Assembly (NCBI RefSeq): GCF_023278565.1
Contig: NC_064677.1
Span: 5,332,001-5,396,000 of the forward strand
Length of the DNA stretch: 64,000 nt
Source: Colletotrichum lupini
Taxonomy: Eukaryota > Ascomycota > Sordariomycetes > Glomerellales > Glomerellaceae
Direction: 5' to 3'
Below are positions 25,701 through 35,838 of this stretch, piece by piece. The position numbers and the translations under genes are program-made. The notes under the pieces were generated by a model that saw nothing but the letters and a program-made list of their open reading frames with translations, was not told the DNA's origin and did no database searches. Every line of letters begins with the position of its first letter. Within the stretch, counting starts at the first letter, position 1.

Positions 25701-27112
25701 GAGACTTTCCTGGTCTGCTCCGTCAATTGTTTCCGAAGGCTCTCTACCGTGGCTAGCGCTTCCTTGACTTGCTTTTGGTGGTCCACCAACTGCTTTTCCA
25801 TATAGGAAACGTCCTCTTCGTGCCGCTTCTCCTTCGCCTGCCACACGCCCTTCTCTTCTTCGAGTTTGCGCTCCGCTGTCGCCCTGGCTGACATTTCGGT
25901 ATTGAGCTGATCACGCAGCTTAGAGATGGTACTCTTAAGCTCTTCCTCGTTCACTGGAGGAGCCATTTGTCGGATGCGCAATTGAACTTCATTGAGCTCT
26001 GCTGTGCGATGCTGGAGTGCAATCTCCTTCTCGTTGCACTCATTCTGAGCTGTCTTGAGCTGGTTTTGATTTGCTTCCAGGCTCGACTTGAGTTTGTCTC
26101 GCTCGTTGATACACTTCGTGAACTGCACCTCGAGATCTAATGCCTTTTGCTCAAGTGGGCCAAGTTCGCCAAGTTTGTCAGTTTGCGTTGCCACGATCTG
26201 TTGCAATGCGGTCTTTTCCCCCTCAAGCTGCGTGTGTGCTTGCGTCGAGGCCTCAAGTTTTGAACTCTCGATCTGAAGCTTCTCTTGCCACGTACTGCAT
26301 TCTTCGGAGACCTTTGAGGCAAAATTCTTCAAGAGTTGCTCGCATGTTATGGGCGCCGGCTCCTTGTTGACTAGATGAAGAATGCCGTGTGATTCCGCGA
26401 GGCCTCTTAAATAGTTTCTCACATCCTCGAGCCCTTTCGACTCAGTCGACTCAATTAGCTCCGCAGTTGGTGCTGGATTGCTCGATTGAGTTTCCTCGCC
26501 TTCTTGTTTGGCCAGCGGAGTCGACTCGGAGGTGGTTGGAGCCGGACCCTTCGGGCGGCTTGTCTGCCTTGCTTGCTGAACGGGAATAGTGCCCCTGGAA
26601 ACGCCGGGGTTGCGACGCCTGCCCCTGGATACTGAACCATTGCGCCGGGAGACGCTTGAGCTTCCGGAGGCTGAATCTGACAGCAGTCCTTCGTCTAGAC
26701 CTCGACTGACTGGAAGCCCTGCTTCGCCTGCAGGACGACCAGAAGACACATCCTGTATGGCTGATACGGGCGTAGCTGGTATTGGGAGATCATCCCGCGA
26801 AGGGCTTGCCACGCTCCGCATATCCAACTTCGCTCCAGTGATACCCCTCCCAGCCAAAGCGGCCCAGGAGACTCTGGAAGGATTTGCTGTGTTTGACGAG
26901 TCACCGCGAGGCGCTGATGATGTGGACGCCCTGCTTCCACTTCGCTGTTGCTCTCCATTTGCTGGAGGTTGTCCGGAGCCCTGGTCCGATGAAGCCCGCA
27001 CATCTAGCTCATCTTTCGCAGATGTTGCTGTAGTTGGAGGTTCCTCCCGAGAAATCGTTCGACCTCGGGTCACCTCACTCTCGGGAACCTCATCGCCCAT
27101 CTCCCCAGCCAT
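19724..27112 (-). CDS. Giant coiled-coil protein with C-terminal hydrophobic segments, 2444 aa
   Basis: Two long frames join across a 54-bp intron (25189-25136; donor GTGGTAAGC, acceptor CATAG). Exon 1 is 27112-25190 (641 codons) and exon 2 is 25135-19724 (1803 codons plus stop). The splice links ...EFNSQSSV to EPEENQGSPDRT in frame. Residues 1-210 are Ser/Pro/Arg-rich and disordered. Long heptad-like coiled coil fills about 250-1150 and resumes at about 1800-2200. The spacer between contains acidic, Gly/Pro-rich linkers. Near the C-terminus are a Cys cluster (CGCPCLGAC, YRRCCG) and two hydrophobic stretches (about 2319-2338 and 2357-2380). This suggests a membrane-attached tether or scaffold, as in golgins or Woronin-body leashins, but I recognise no orthologue. 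Five codons precede this ATG in frame with no upstream ATG; an upstream exon is possible. Confidence 0.85.
25136..25189 (-). other. Intron of the giant coiled-coil gene
   Basis: The 54-bp intron has donor GTAAGC and acceptor ATTCATAG, with the branch-like CTAATTGG. It joins two very long open frames that otherwise look like separate genes. Removing it leaves the coiled-coil frame uninterrupted. Confidence 0.9.
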
Positions 27113-27976
27113 CTCTCTCGGTGCCAAGTATGTCAGTTTTCAAGCAAGGTGTACTTACAAATTCTCTCATATGATCTATGATGTAAAACAGCAAGGAAAA
27201 CAAGATAGAGAAAGATAAGAAGAGGAATGAAATCAACAAAAGCTGCCCAAAGGTCTTTGATCTATGCGGACACGCCGTACTTATGCCATAGGTTGTCTTT
27301 GGGATGGCGAACTTTGAGTTGGCCTTGAGGAGTCCCGAAGTAGGAAGCATACTCGGAGTCATTCCATCGACATGATACAAGCATTCGACTTCTAGGGAGG
27401 AGCAGATTCTCCCAAATCGAGGGAGATGATAATGCGTCCGTTTGCGGATCAGACTGCCCTGGTCAGTGCAACTCCCATTCAACTCTCAACAAAGCTTACA
27501 AACCGGAATCTGGAAATAACAAGTCAAAGGCTCAATGTTGAATAAGGGAGCGTGGACCAACAATGAGTACTCTGGAGTTGGTCAAAGACTTGCGGACGTG
27601 CACATCCCTTGGAATCTTAGACTGTCTTTGTGGCCGGTTCCCCTACCTCGTCTTCGCCTCAATGACCTCTTGGTACCTTACCTTATGACATAACACAAGG
27701 TTAGCAAGCCCGTTCTGAAGTTTCGGCCAGTCGGGGACGGCCCAGAGCGTGATGGTGCGGAGGGCGTCAGCTGCCCCATTAATTCATTGCTAGGTAGGCC
27801 AAACAATTCCCCCATACTGGCGTCCTTGAGAATATTCCTCCAATCCTTCGTTCTGTAAAACCTCCCACAAAACTCCATTGCAACATTTTGACCTGGTATT
27901 CTATATCGTCCTGCACCAGTGAACGACGGAACTAAGATGCTATGCCGAAACGCCAGATACGCCGTTTTGTCTTTCT
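27113..27976. other. Intergenic region
   Basis: This lies between the 5' end of the coiled-coil gene and the 3' end of NSE4. An ATGAGAGAATTT followed by GTAAGT on the minus strand (about 27176-27160) could be part of a 5' leader with an intron, but I cannot link it to a coding exon. An open frame on the minus strand (27678-27989) overlaps the NSE4 end in another frame and is probably spurious. Confidence 0.45.
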
Positions 27977-29371
27977 CTAATTGTACCATCCCCTGGCACC
28001 GGGACCTTGCGCTGTTGCTTCTTTCCGATGGGTGATCATCGGCTCCTTAATCTCAAATGTGTCAATGATATCTTGCCATGTTTGCATGTCCATGGAAAAG
28101 ATTGCTTGCTGCTTCGCTGTCTCACGCTTGACTGTGCCGTCCTCGTTTGCGTCTCCATTGCTGATGGGATCTGAAGTCCAGTCAGTACAATCAATGTCAC
28201 ATGTTCAGATGATGACCGGCTTACTGAGAGAGGGGTACTCGTCGCTGTCAAACTCGATGCCAACCTTTCCATCACGAATGAGGAAACTGACGTAGAACAT
28301 ATTTTCCACCGTTTGGCCAAAGGACTTGGGGTTGACAACGAAACGAAGTAGGTCAACACCGCCTGTATCCCGTAGACCGTACTTCTGCATGAGTTGAATC
28401 TGCTCGGCGTCGTCCATTTCGGTGTTTTCGAATATTTCAGAGAGCTCCGTTTGAATGCTGCTTTGCACCTTGTCCAGCTGCTTCAGAATCTTACCGCAGA
28501 TAGCGGTCAAATCATTCTCCTTCTTGGCAAGGTCCTCGACATTCAACACCTCGGGTCTCGTCTCTTCCAGATTATTGGGTCTGAAGGGAGCGGTGCGCTT
28601 CGAGATCTTGCGTAATTTCTTCTCAACGGACAAGGGACCAAGGAGAAAGCCGGGCAAGGCTGGCCGACGAACATTTGGTAAGGAAGCGAAGCGTCCGAGA
28701 TGGCTCCAGTTGAAGGCCTCGTCGTTCCCTTCATCCTCATCATCGCGTGTATTGTTATTGGTGCGGCGTCTCCGTCTTTGTGTACCGGATAGCTCTGGCG
28801 CCTCATCGTCTGCGATTCCACCGGCTTGCCGCATGTAGGTGCAGCACTTGGAGACGAACTCATCCACATCGACACCCTCGGTGGAGCTTCCCTGCATCAA
28901 CCTCACGGTTTTGCGGTACGACATATCGACGGCGCTGACAAGCAGGCGAGAGTCTATTGTCGCCTCCGCAGTTTGCTTCACGCCCCTAGCAACGCGCTGA
29001 GCCATCATCAAGGTATCCTTCAGACCCGTTGAGCCTGGCAGCATGTACTCTTCCATGTTTTCGTTGATGCCCTTATGAAGGTCTCGGAGCTTTCGTTGGA
29101 TTTCTCGACGTTCTTCCATTGGTTGATCTGGGTCATAGATGTCCGAGTCGTATCCTTCTTCTTCTTCTTCTTCTTCTTCTCTCTCAACGGAGCGCGTAGC
29201 TCGGCGACGTGCGGCATGACCCCCATTTTCCGTGTCTGTACGTTTCCGCTTACCAATGGAGACATCGCGGCCTTTGCCTTTGTCTCTCGCGGCGAGATGA
29301 CCGCGCGCAGGACGGGGCGCATCATCTTCGCTCGACTCGGGGGAGGACGAGCCTCCAACTCTCGCCGGCAT
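27977..29371 (-). CDS. nse4: Non-structural maintenance of chromosomes element 4 (SMC5/6 complex kleisin), 446 aa
   Basis: NSE4 is the kleisin that bridges the heads of SMC5 and SMC6 and recruits Nse1/Nse3; the complex acts in recombination repair and replication-fork stability in the nucleus. Two exons (29371-28225 and 28170-27977), separated by a 54-bp intron, give 446 aa. The N-terminus is disordered and basic/acidic with a Glu run encoded by a (TTC)n tract. The Nse3-binding region follows (QRKLRDLHKGINENMEEY...). The conserved C-terminal Nse4 domain includes QTVENMFYVSFLIRDGKVGI and, in exon 2, QAIFSMDMQTWQDII then KEPMITHR. Splicing is required for this last motif. The gene is divergent from VPS34 with 608 bp between the start codons. 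Confidence 0.93.
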
Positions 29372-29979
29372 TCTCGATGTTGACCGGTTTGCTTGTTGAG
29401 GAGTTGCTGTGTGTTCGGTGTTATGGTCGTCGAGGATTTTGGCTTGATATGAGGCAGGGCCTGGCGTAGAACCAAAGAGTGCGCCTTCTGCACGATGTTC
29501 GATGACGAGTTCGGGTGGTTGTGCAGGATCTCACGCGTGAATTTGCGACTGGACATGGAAGACGCGACAGGCACTTCCCAGGCGACCCTTCCACTCAACG
29601 CGCTCCAACAATCGTTATCGCACCCATACGTGCGTGGGGTGAATGTAGGTGGCTGAGGATGACGGGCTTATCGATAAGATATAGGTAGGTCTGGAGACAT
29701 GTGGCTGAGGCGGGGGTCGCAGACGACAGAAATCCACAGCTTGCTAGCCCATGCTGGGATGTACTGCCTACCTAATGCACTCCACTGGAGCTTCCCACAG
29801 TCAGCCGCCGCCTACCAGTGCTTATCCAGTCTGGTGCAGTCAGTGACCCCAACCTGCGCTACCTACCCACAAACACATGCAACCGCTGTCTGTCGCATTC
29901 GCCGAACGACATTCTGCAACTTGCCTACTTCATTGCATGATGGACTCATAACCTCTTCGTACGAGCTCCTATCCTCACA
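29372..29979. promoter_or_regulatory. Divergent promoter region, nse4 and vps34
   Basis: This 608-bp region lies between the start codons of two housekeeping genes and must contain both promoters and 5' leaders. I see no TATA element at a fixed position and no additional gene. Confidence 0.6.
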
Positions 29980-32903
29980 ATGGAGCCATTTTCATTTGCC
30001 AGCTCCGAGTCTCTAGACTATCCAGTCAGCATCCGCATGTATGCGCCCAGCTCCTGCGTCGTTCCCAACCCGGATAATGCGCGTGACTGACGCCACCGTG
30101 ATAGTATTAATCTAGAGGGCGACGAAACACCATTTCTGCATTCCACTTTATTGGAAAAGGCCGAGCTGAGACATATCGGCTCTAACACAAGGTAATACCT
30201 TTCGTACGGCTGCTGGTCGCCATCGCTAACTTGCTAGCTCGCACTCCGATCTCTACGTCACCGTGCAAGTATGGGCCGGCTCGAAGCCGTTGACAGTACC
30301 TATCCAGACGGCATACAAATCGTTTCGCAATGAGAGGAGGTAAGTGGCGCCCCTTACGTCTGGTGGATGATCCTGGGAAAAGACCTCTGACGCGGAGCGC
30401 GCGTAGATGGAACGAATGGCTCACTCTGCCGATCAACTACAAAACCCTCCCTCTAAACTCCTGCTTAGCCATCACATTATGGGACTCATCACCAGCTGGT
30501 GGAAAACAAGCGAGAGGCCATGCGATCCCCTTCGGCGGCACAACGCTCCCACTGTTCGACCGAGACAATCAGGTGCAGAAGGGCCGGCAGAAATGCATGG
30601 TCCACCGACACAAGAATGCCGATGGGAATGACAATACCACTACGCCTGCGGTTCCGCGGAAGAAACGGGACGGCTCGAGGAAAGGAGCCACTCCAACGGT
30701 AGATAAGGATGCTGAAGAGCTGGAGCGCATGGAGAAGCTATTCAAGAAACACGAAATGGGCGAGATACCTAGAGTCGACTGGCTTGATCAGCTTGTCTTC
30801 CGTGGCTTTGAGAAGCGCGGACTACAATCGGCAAAAGCATCACTCAAGACTATGCAACGCCAGAGGACGACAAATGGAGATGCATCGACCGAAAAGGAGG
30901 GAACTTCAGACGGCAAGGGTATCGTGAACACCGAATCCCATCCTGGGTTTTCCAAGTTCCAGCTCAACGTGGAGTTGCCGCGATTCGACTTCCCAGTTGT
31001 ATTTGCGGACCTAGAATATGATCCTCCGCCGATTTCGGCGCTTCAGCATGTGTCTGCTTCTCAGTCTAACGTAATGTTGAAGCCGCCGCCCGAAGTGCAG
31101 TTTGGTCCTGGTATCGACGCGCTTGACGATTCAGCTGGGAGTCGATTGATGAAGGTTTATGACCCTGAGGTTGGTGCTCGCGACAATCCAGCCGAAAGCA
31201 AGCACAGAAGGCTTGTTAGAAGTCAGCATCGCCACGGGGTTCTCGATAAGGATCTCAAACCAAATGCCAAGGTCCGAGATGAGCTGAATCTCATCATGTC
31301 GTATTCGCCAACGCACACTTTAACCCCGGAGGAGAAGGATTTAATCTGGAAATTCCGCTATCATCTCACTCGAGACAAACGGGCTGTTACCAAGTTTGTG
31401 AAATCAGTCAACTGGCAGGATCAAAGCGAAGCCAAGCAGGCAGTGCAAGTCTTGGGACGCTGGACCGAAATCGACGTCGACGATGCTTTAGAGTTGCTTG
31501 GCCCCACCTTCGACAACCAAGCTGTTCGAGCGTATGCTGTGGAAAGACTACGTAAGGCGGATGATCATGAGCTGCTCCTTTATCTGCTGCAATTGGTGCA
31601 AGCCTTGAAATACGAGCATATCCAGGCCGACTCTTCCCAGGAGGCCATTCATGATTCGTCTCTGGCTCAATTCTTGATATCCCGAGCAGCCAGTAACTTC
31701 CTTCTTGGCAACTACTTCCATTGGTACCTGATGGTCGAATGCGACGATCACAGCCCAGAGCAGGGATTGGATAACCGCAACATCTACCGAAAGGTGGCCT
31801 ACGACTTCATGACTGAACTAGTGAAGCAACCGGATGGAGTCGAATCGAGAAAAACACTCTTGAGACAGGCTGAGTTGATTGCCATCTTGTCCAAAATTTC
31901 TGGGGAAGTCAAAACGTCACACGAATCCATCGCCAAAAAGACTGACCGCGTCAAACACTTCTTGGCAGATCCAAAGAATGAAATTCTGACAATTGACCCG
32001 CCATTGCCTTTGCCGCTCGACCCTACTATGCTAGTGGTCGGGGTGGTACCTGACGAGACGACGGTCTTTAAGTCATCTCTTTGCCCAATCAAGGTCACCT
32101 TCAAAACCAGCACCGGCAAGAAGTATCCCATCATCTTCAAGACTGGTGACGACCTGCGCCAGGACCAGTTGGTCATTCAAATCATTACTCTCATGGACCA
32201 ACTACTGCAGAAAGAAAATTTGGATTTGAAGCTGTCTCCCTACAAAATTCTGGCTACCAGCACAACAGCAGGCGCCTCTCAATTTGTTCCATCCGTCAGC
32301 TTCCAAAGCATTGCTTCGAAATTCAGGAACAACCCAGCACTGACCTACTTGAAATCCAACAACCCAGACGACCGGCAACCCCTAGGTCTACGTCAAGAAA
32401 CTCTGGACACCTATATCAAGTCTTGCGCAGGATACTGCGTGATTACCTACATTCTAGGGGTCGGCGATCGGCATCTGGATAACCTTCTCCTCGCCCCGGA
32501 CGGCCATTTCTTCCACGCCGACTTTGGATTCATTCTTGGCCGAGATCCAAAGCCATTTGCACCGGTCATGAAGCTCTCAAAGGAAATGGTCGACTGTATG
32601 GGCGGAGTCAACTCAGAGCACTTCAAACAGTTCAAGCAGTACTGCTTCCTGGCATACACTGCTTTGCGTAAATCCTCCAATCTTATTCTCAACTTGTTTA
32701 GCTTGATGGTGGACGCGAACATTCCTGACATTCGACTTGAGCCTGACAAGGCGGTGCTGAAGGTTCGTGAACGATTTCACCTGGAACTTACAGAGGAGGA
32801 GTCAATGCTGTTCTTCGAGAGGATCATCGAAGACACTCTCGGAGCCATTGCTCCGGTTGTCATTGACAAGCTGCATGAGCTCGTGCAGGCTTTCCGAAAC
32901 TGA
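29980..32903 (+). CDS. vps34: Class III phosphatidylinositol 3-kinase Vps34, 914 aa
   Basis: Vps34 makes phosphatidylinositol 3-phosphate on endosomes and the autophagy initiation site, in complex with Vps15 and Atg6/Vps30. Four exons: 29980-30038, 30105-30191, 30238-30339 and 30407-32903, with introns of 66, 46 and 67 bp; all phases agree and the product is 914 aa. The N-terminal C2 domain starts MEPFSFASSESLDYPVSIR and continues through the splices (NLEGDETPFL, YVTVQVWAG, RWNEWLTLPI). The helical PIK domain lies at about 290-530. The kinase domain fills about 590-914, with GDDLRQDQL, the catalytic loop GDRHLDN (Asp770-Asn775) and the activation segment HADFGFILGRDPKP (Asp788). The C-terminal helix ends KLHELVQAFRN, as required for membrane activity. 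Frames starting inside intron 3 (30330) give a false N-terminus. Confidence 0.96.
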
Positions 32904-33506
32904 GGGATGGTTGTCAGGCTTGGAGGCTCCGTATGCATTAGAGTTTGAGCTCATAATGGACAGCAACAACAACGTTGGCGAGTACCAAGAAACCACAGTA
33001 GTCTCATGGACACACCCGATTATTATCCTTTACTTTGGGGCCCAAGCCTGCTCATCGGAGATACCGGGTACCTCGCTGCTGATACCTTGACGGAGTCCTT
33101 GCCGCAATGTGAGCAGATTTGGAAAACCCGTGACCTTCCCACCAAGAAAAAGAAATGCTATGGAAGCCATCAGATTCCTAGCGGAATACATGGTGATGTA
33201 TGTATGAGGCTCTATGGGCGATTTGTATATGTCGTATAAGGACCGCAGAGGCGCACGGCTTGATTCGCAACAGTCCAACTCTACCTCGCAACGGGTTGAG
33301 AACTATAGTGCCAGCCTAATGTACCTATCTCCGACACATATAACCATGTTGAGACCTTGAGAACTTAGAAAGATATATATAAAGGTCTTAGGCTCTCCAT
33401 TACGAGTCCATTCTTTCGGGCCAACATCTCAAAAATCGACCATAGTCCCCTTCTCTTCAAAATTTCCAATTTTCTATTCTGTCTTGGCCAACTCAGTTAT
33501 ATCAAA
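32904..33506. other. Intergenic region
   Basis: This contains the 3' flank of vps34 and the promoter of the orphan gene. A TATATATAAA stretch at about 33374-33383, some 125 bp upstream of the start at 33507, could be a TATA element. I see no other gene. Confidence 0.5.
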
Positions 33507-35018
33507 ATGGACGCCCATAACCTTCCCACTTTTGAGGAGCGCCGTGAACGGCTTGAGGACATATTCGACTTCCTTGGAGACACCGATCCTGAGAGCGTGT
33601 CTCCTAGACTGCGTGAACCTCTCCTAGCACTGCAGCGTCGCGCTGTTGCATGCCAGGCCCCGTACGATGCAGACATCGAAGAAGAGCTCGCAGTGTGGCG
33701 GGACTTTCTCGAAGTCCAGGAGGACATCCACAGGTTCATGGGCTACCGCCGCTTCCTCTGGAGACTGAGAGAAGCGGATACAAAGAACTTCCTCACTACT
33801 TATCTCTCAGGTCGATCCTGGGCCCGAGAGTGGTTGCCGAACGGAGGTGTTCCTCACAACGCCTGCGAGCAATGCAGCTATTGGCTACCTAGTCGCCAGC
33901 AAGAATGTGAATGCCAGTTCATCTGCCAGCCTCTATGGTCGATTCTTGAGGATTATCACCATGAGCGAGATCAATTCAACGTGTGGCTTAGGAACGCCAC
34001 GATAGCGATGGGTGTAGCAGATGAGCCTCAGCCTCCGTCCCCCGTCGACGACTTCTTTGCGAGGGTCGCCACCTACAGCCTGGAACACGACGCCCCTGGA
34101 GAGTCATGGGGTGTCAGAGACATTTACGAAGTCTTGTTACAGACGTATAGCCATACAAGGGGCGAGCAGGTCACTTGTCGCGACTTCCTCCAGATGGGGT
34201 TGGACTACACGCTGAACAGGATCAACTGGGACCAAATGTCCATTCTCAATCGCGTCCGCGGCATTCTCAACGATGACGAGGCCCAAGAGCTTGCGGAGGC
34301 GATCCATTACGATGGTCTGATGTACTACGTCTCATCTTTTCATCTCGACGTCGACGGCAGATATGTCGACCAGCAGCCCCGCCAATGGGTCATCAATTAC
34401 CTGGAAGAGAATCCTGTGCCGCGGGATATCTACAATGGCATCCCATTTGGTCGGATTCTGACCCCTAGTTACCTCTGGAACGAATATTTCATCGATGACG
34501 ATGGGAACGTCACGGTCTTCTGCCAATTCCAAGAGACTGGTCATGAGTGGGTCAAGTATTGGCTGGGAACTGGTAGGCCTTTTGAGCGGGAGGACGTTAT
34601 CGCTCCACGAGAAGATGCTGCTATGTCCCATGGACGCCATCATCATCAACCTCACCTCAATGCCGGTCATCACCAACCGCCGCTATATGATCCGGTGGGG
34701 GAGGACACCGGCCGGAATCGCGCGGGCCTCGGTTCTCTCGTCTCCGCTCTCGCTTCCGCTGCCAGCAGTGCTGCCAGCAGTGCTGCCCGTCGTGTTGCTG
34801 GGACATGGCCCTTCGTCGAAGTACACAGGCGAGTCCTCCGAGGGGCCAGTGATCTGGCTTCCGCTTTCCAGGGACCGGCGGAAGATCTTGGGGGCAGTGT
34901 GTATGAGGATCGACCGGCTGCGGAGAGTAAAGTTGAAAGTGGGAATGAGGAGGTGAAGGATGGATGGGATGCGGATGACATCTATGATGAGATGTTAGAT
35001 GAACGGCCGGGGATGTGA
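33507..35018 (+). CDS. Orphan hypothetical protein, 503 aa
   Basis: A single exon encodes 503 aa from an ATG in good context (aaaATGGAC). I recognise no domain. The first 390 residues are compact, with many aromatic and acidic residues. They include a Cys cluster C120-x2-C123-x10-C134-x-C136-x3-C140 that could bind zinc. A His-rich stretch follows (HGRHHHQPHLNAGHHQ, about 395-410), then an Ala/Ser-rich segment (about 427-445) and an acidic tail. There is no signal peptide or membrane helix. A TATA-like motif upstream and the long intact frame favour an expressed, lineage-specific gene. Its position beside the broken NO VEIN-like gene suggests an accessory neighbourhood. Confidence 0.75.
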   Translation: MDAHNLPTFEERRERLEDIFDFLGDTDPESVSPRLREPLLALQRRAVACQAPYDADIEEELAVWRDFLEVQEDIHRFMGYRRFLWRLREADTKNFLTTYLSGRSWAREWLPNGGVPHNACEQCSYWLPSRQQECECQFICQPLWSILEDYHHERDQFNVWLRNATIAMGVADEPQPPSPVDDFFARVATYSLEHDAPGESWGVRDIYEVLLQTYSHTRGEQVTCRDFLQMGLDYTLNRINWDQMSILNRVRGILNDDEAQELAEAIHYDGLMYYVSSFHLDVDGRYVDQQPRQWVINYLEENPVPRDIYNGIPFGRILTPSYLWNEYFIDDDGNVTVFCQFQETGHEWVKYWLGTGRPFEREDVIAPREDAAMSHGRHHHQPHLNAGHHQPPLYDPVGEDTGRNRAGLGSLVSALASAASSAASSAARRVAGTWPFVEVHRRVLRGASDLASAFQGPAEDLGGSVYEDRPAAESKVESGNEEVKDGWDADDIYDEMLDERPGM

Positions 35019-35838
35019 GGTGTGATGACGACGTAGCCCTTAAGGGCTAAGGGATCGGGGTGACGGACAAGATTTATGTAGTCTATTGTAATATATAGAC
35101 TACACCAAGTTATTGTGTCTTTTGTGAAGTGACGTGAACGCAGGCTCCGCTTAAAACGTGAGACAGACCAGTACGACTACATGCAATAGATGCTAAATAG
35201 TAGCGGCTCTGCTTCGAGCTTACCCGAGAGTGACGAAGTCAACAATAACCAAGTTTCATACATCAGATCTTCGAGAGCCAAGGTAATATGAGGCTGCGTG
35301 GCTCATCTATCACTGATAAATGGGAGCTTATTCGTAGTGTTCAACGTAACAGAGGCCATCCTCTCCACGAGGTAGTGTATATACATCAGGCAGCAAGAGT
35401 GTGGGTGGCTCCTTCCTCAATAGCAATGGAAACCATGACCTCGTGCCTTCCTCCAGCCTAGGTCTCGAAGGCCGCGCAAATTCAAGTCTTATGAAAAATA
35501 CACGGTGCGTGAGGAAATTGCCTACCACCAGATCTCCCTCTTCGGGCGCATCTCCTAGCCTTTCTTACCTTTCCTCACCTTTACACTTGCCTTCCCTCAC
35601 TAACCTTTTCACTCTCACCTTCTCACTCTTACCTTCTCACTCTCACCTTCTCACTCTCACACCTTCGACTCACATCACTACCCTCACCCCATCACTGTTT
35701 TGATCTCGCCCCGATCCCAACATCTCTGCCTTTCAATCGAATTCTTCGAATCATCGTACACAACTCTCTTGGGTCTCTTAAGACTTCCTGACAAATTCCA
35801 TCAAACGCCGGGCAGCGAGAAATCGCTCCGCGCCCTGC
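35019..35838. other. Intergenic region with CT-rich leader
   Basis: This is the 3' flank of the orphan gene followed by a strongly CT-rich stretch before the NO VEIN-like locus, including the 14-bp tandem repeat at 35606-35661. I see no gene in it. Confidence 0.55.
35606..35661. repeat. 14-bp CT-rich tandem repeat, four copies
   Basis: The unit TTCTCACTCTCACC occurs four times with single-base differences in the first, second and last copies. It sits in the pyrimidine-rich upstream region of the gene starting at 35839. Confidence 0.9.

Noticed and set aside
27678..27989. 103-aa minus-strand frame after NSE4
   Set aside because: It overlaps the NSE4 terminus in another frame, and NSE4 ends normally at 27977.
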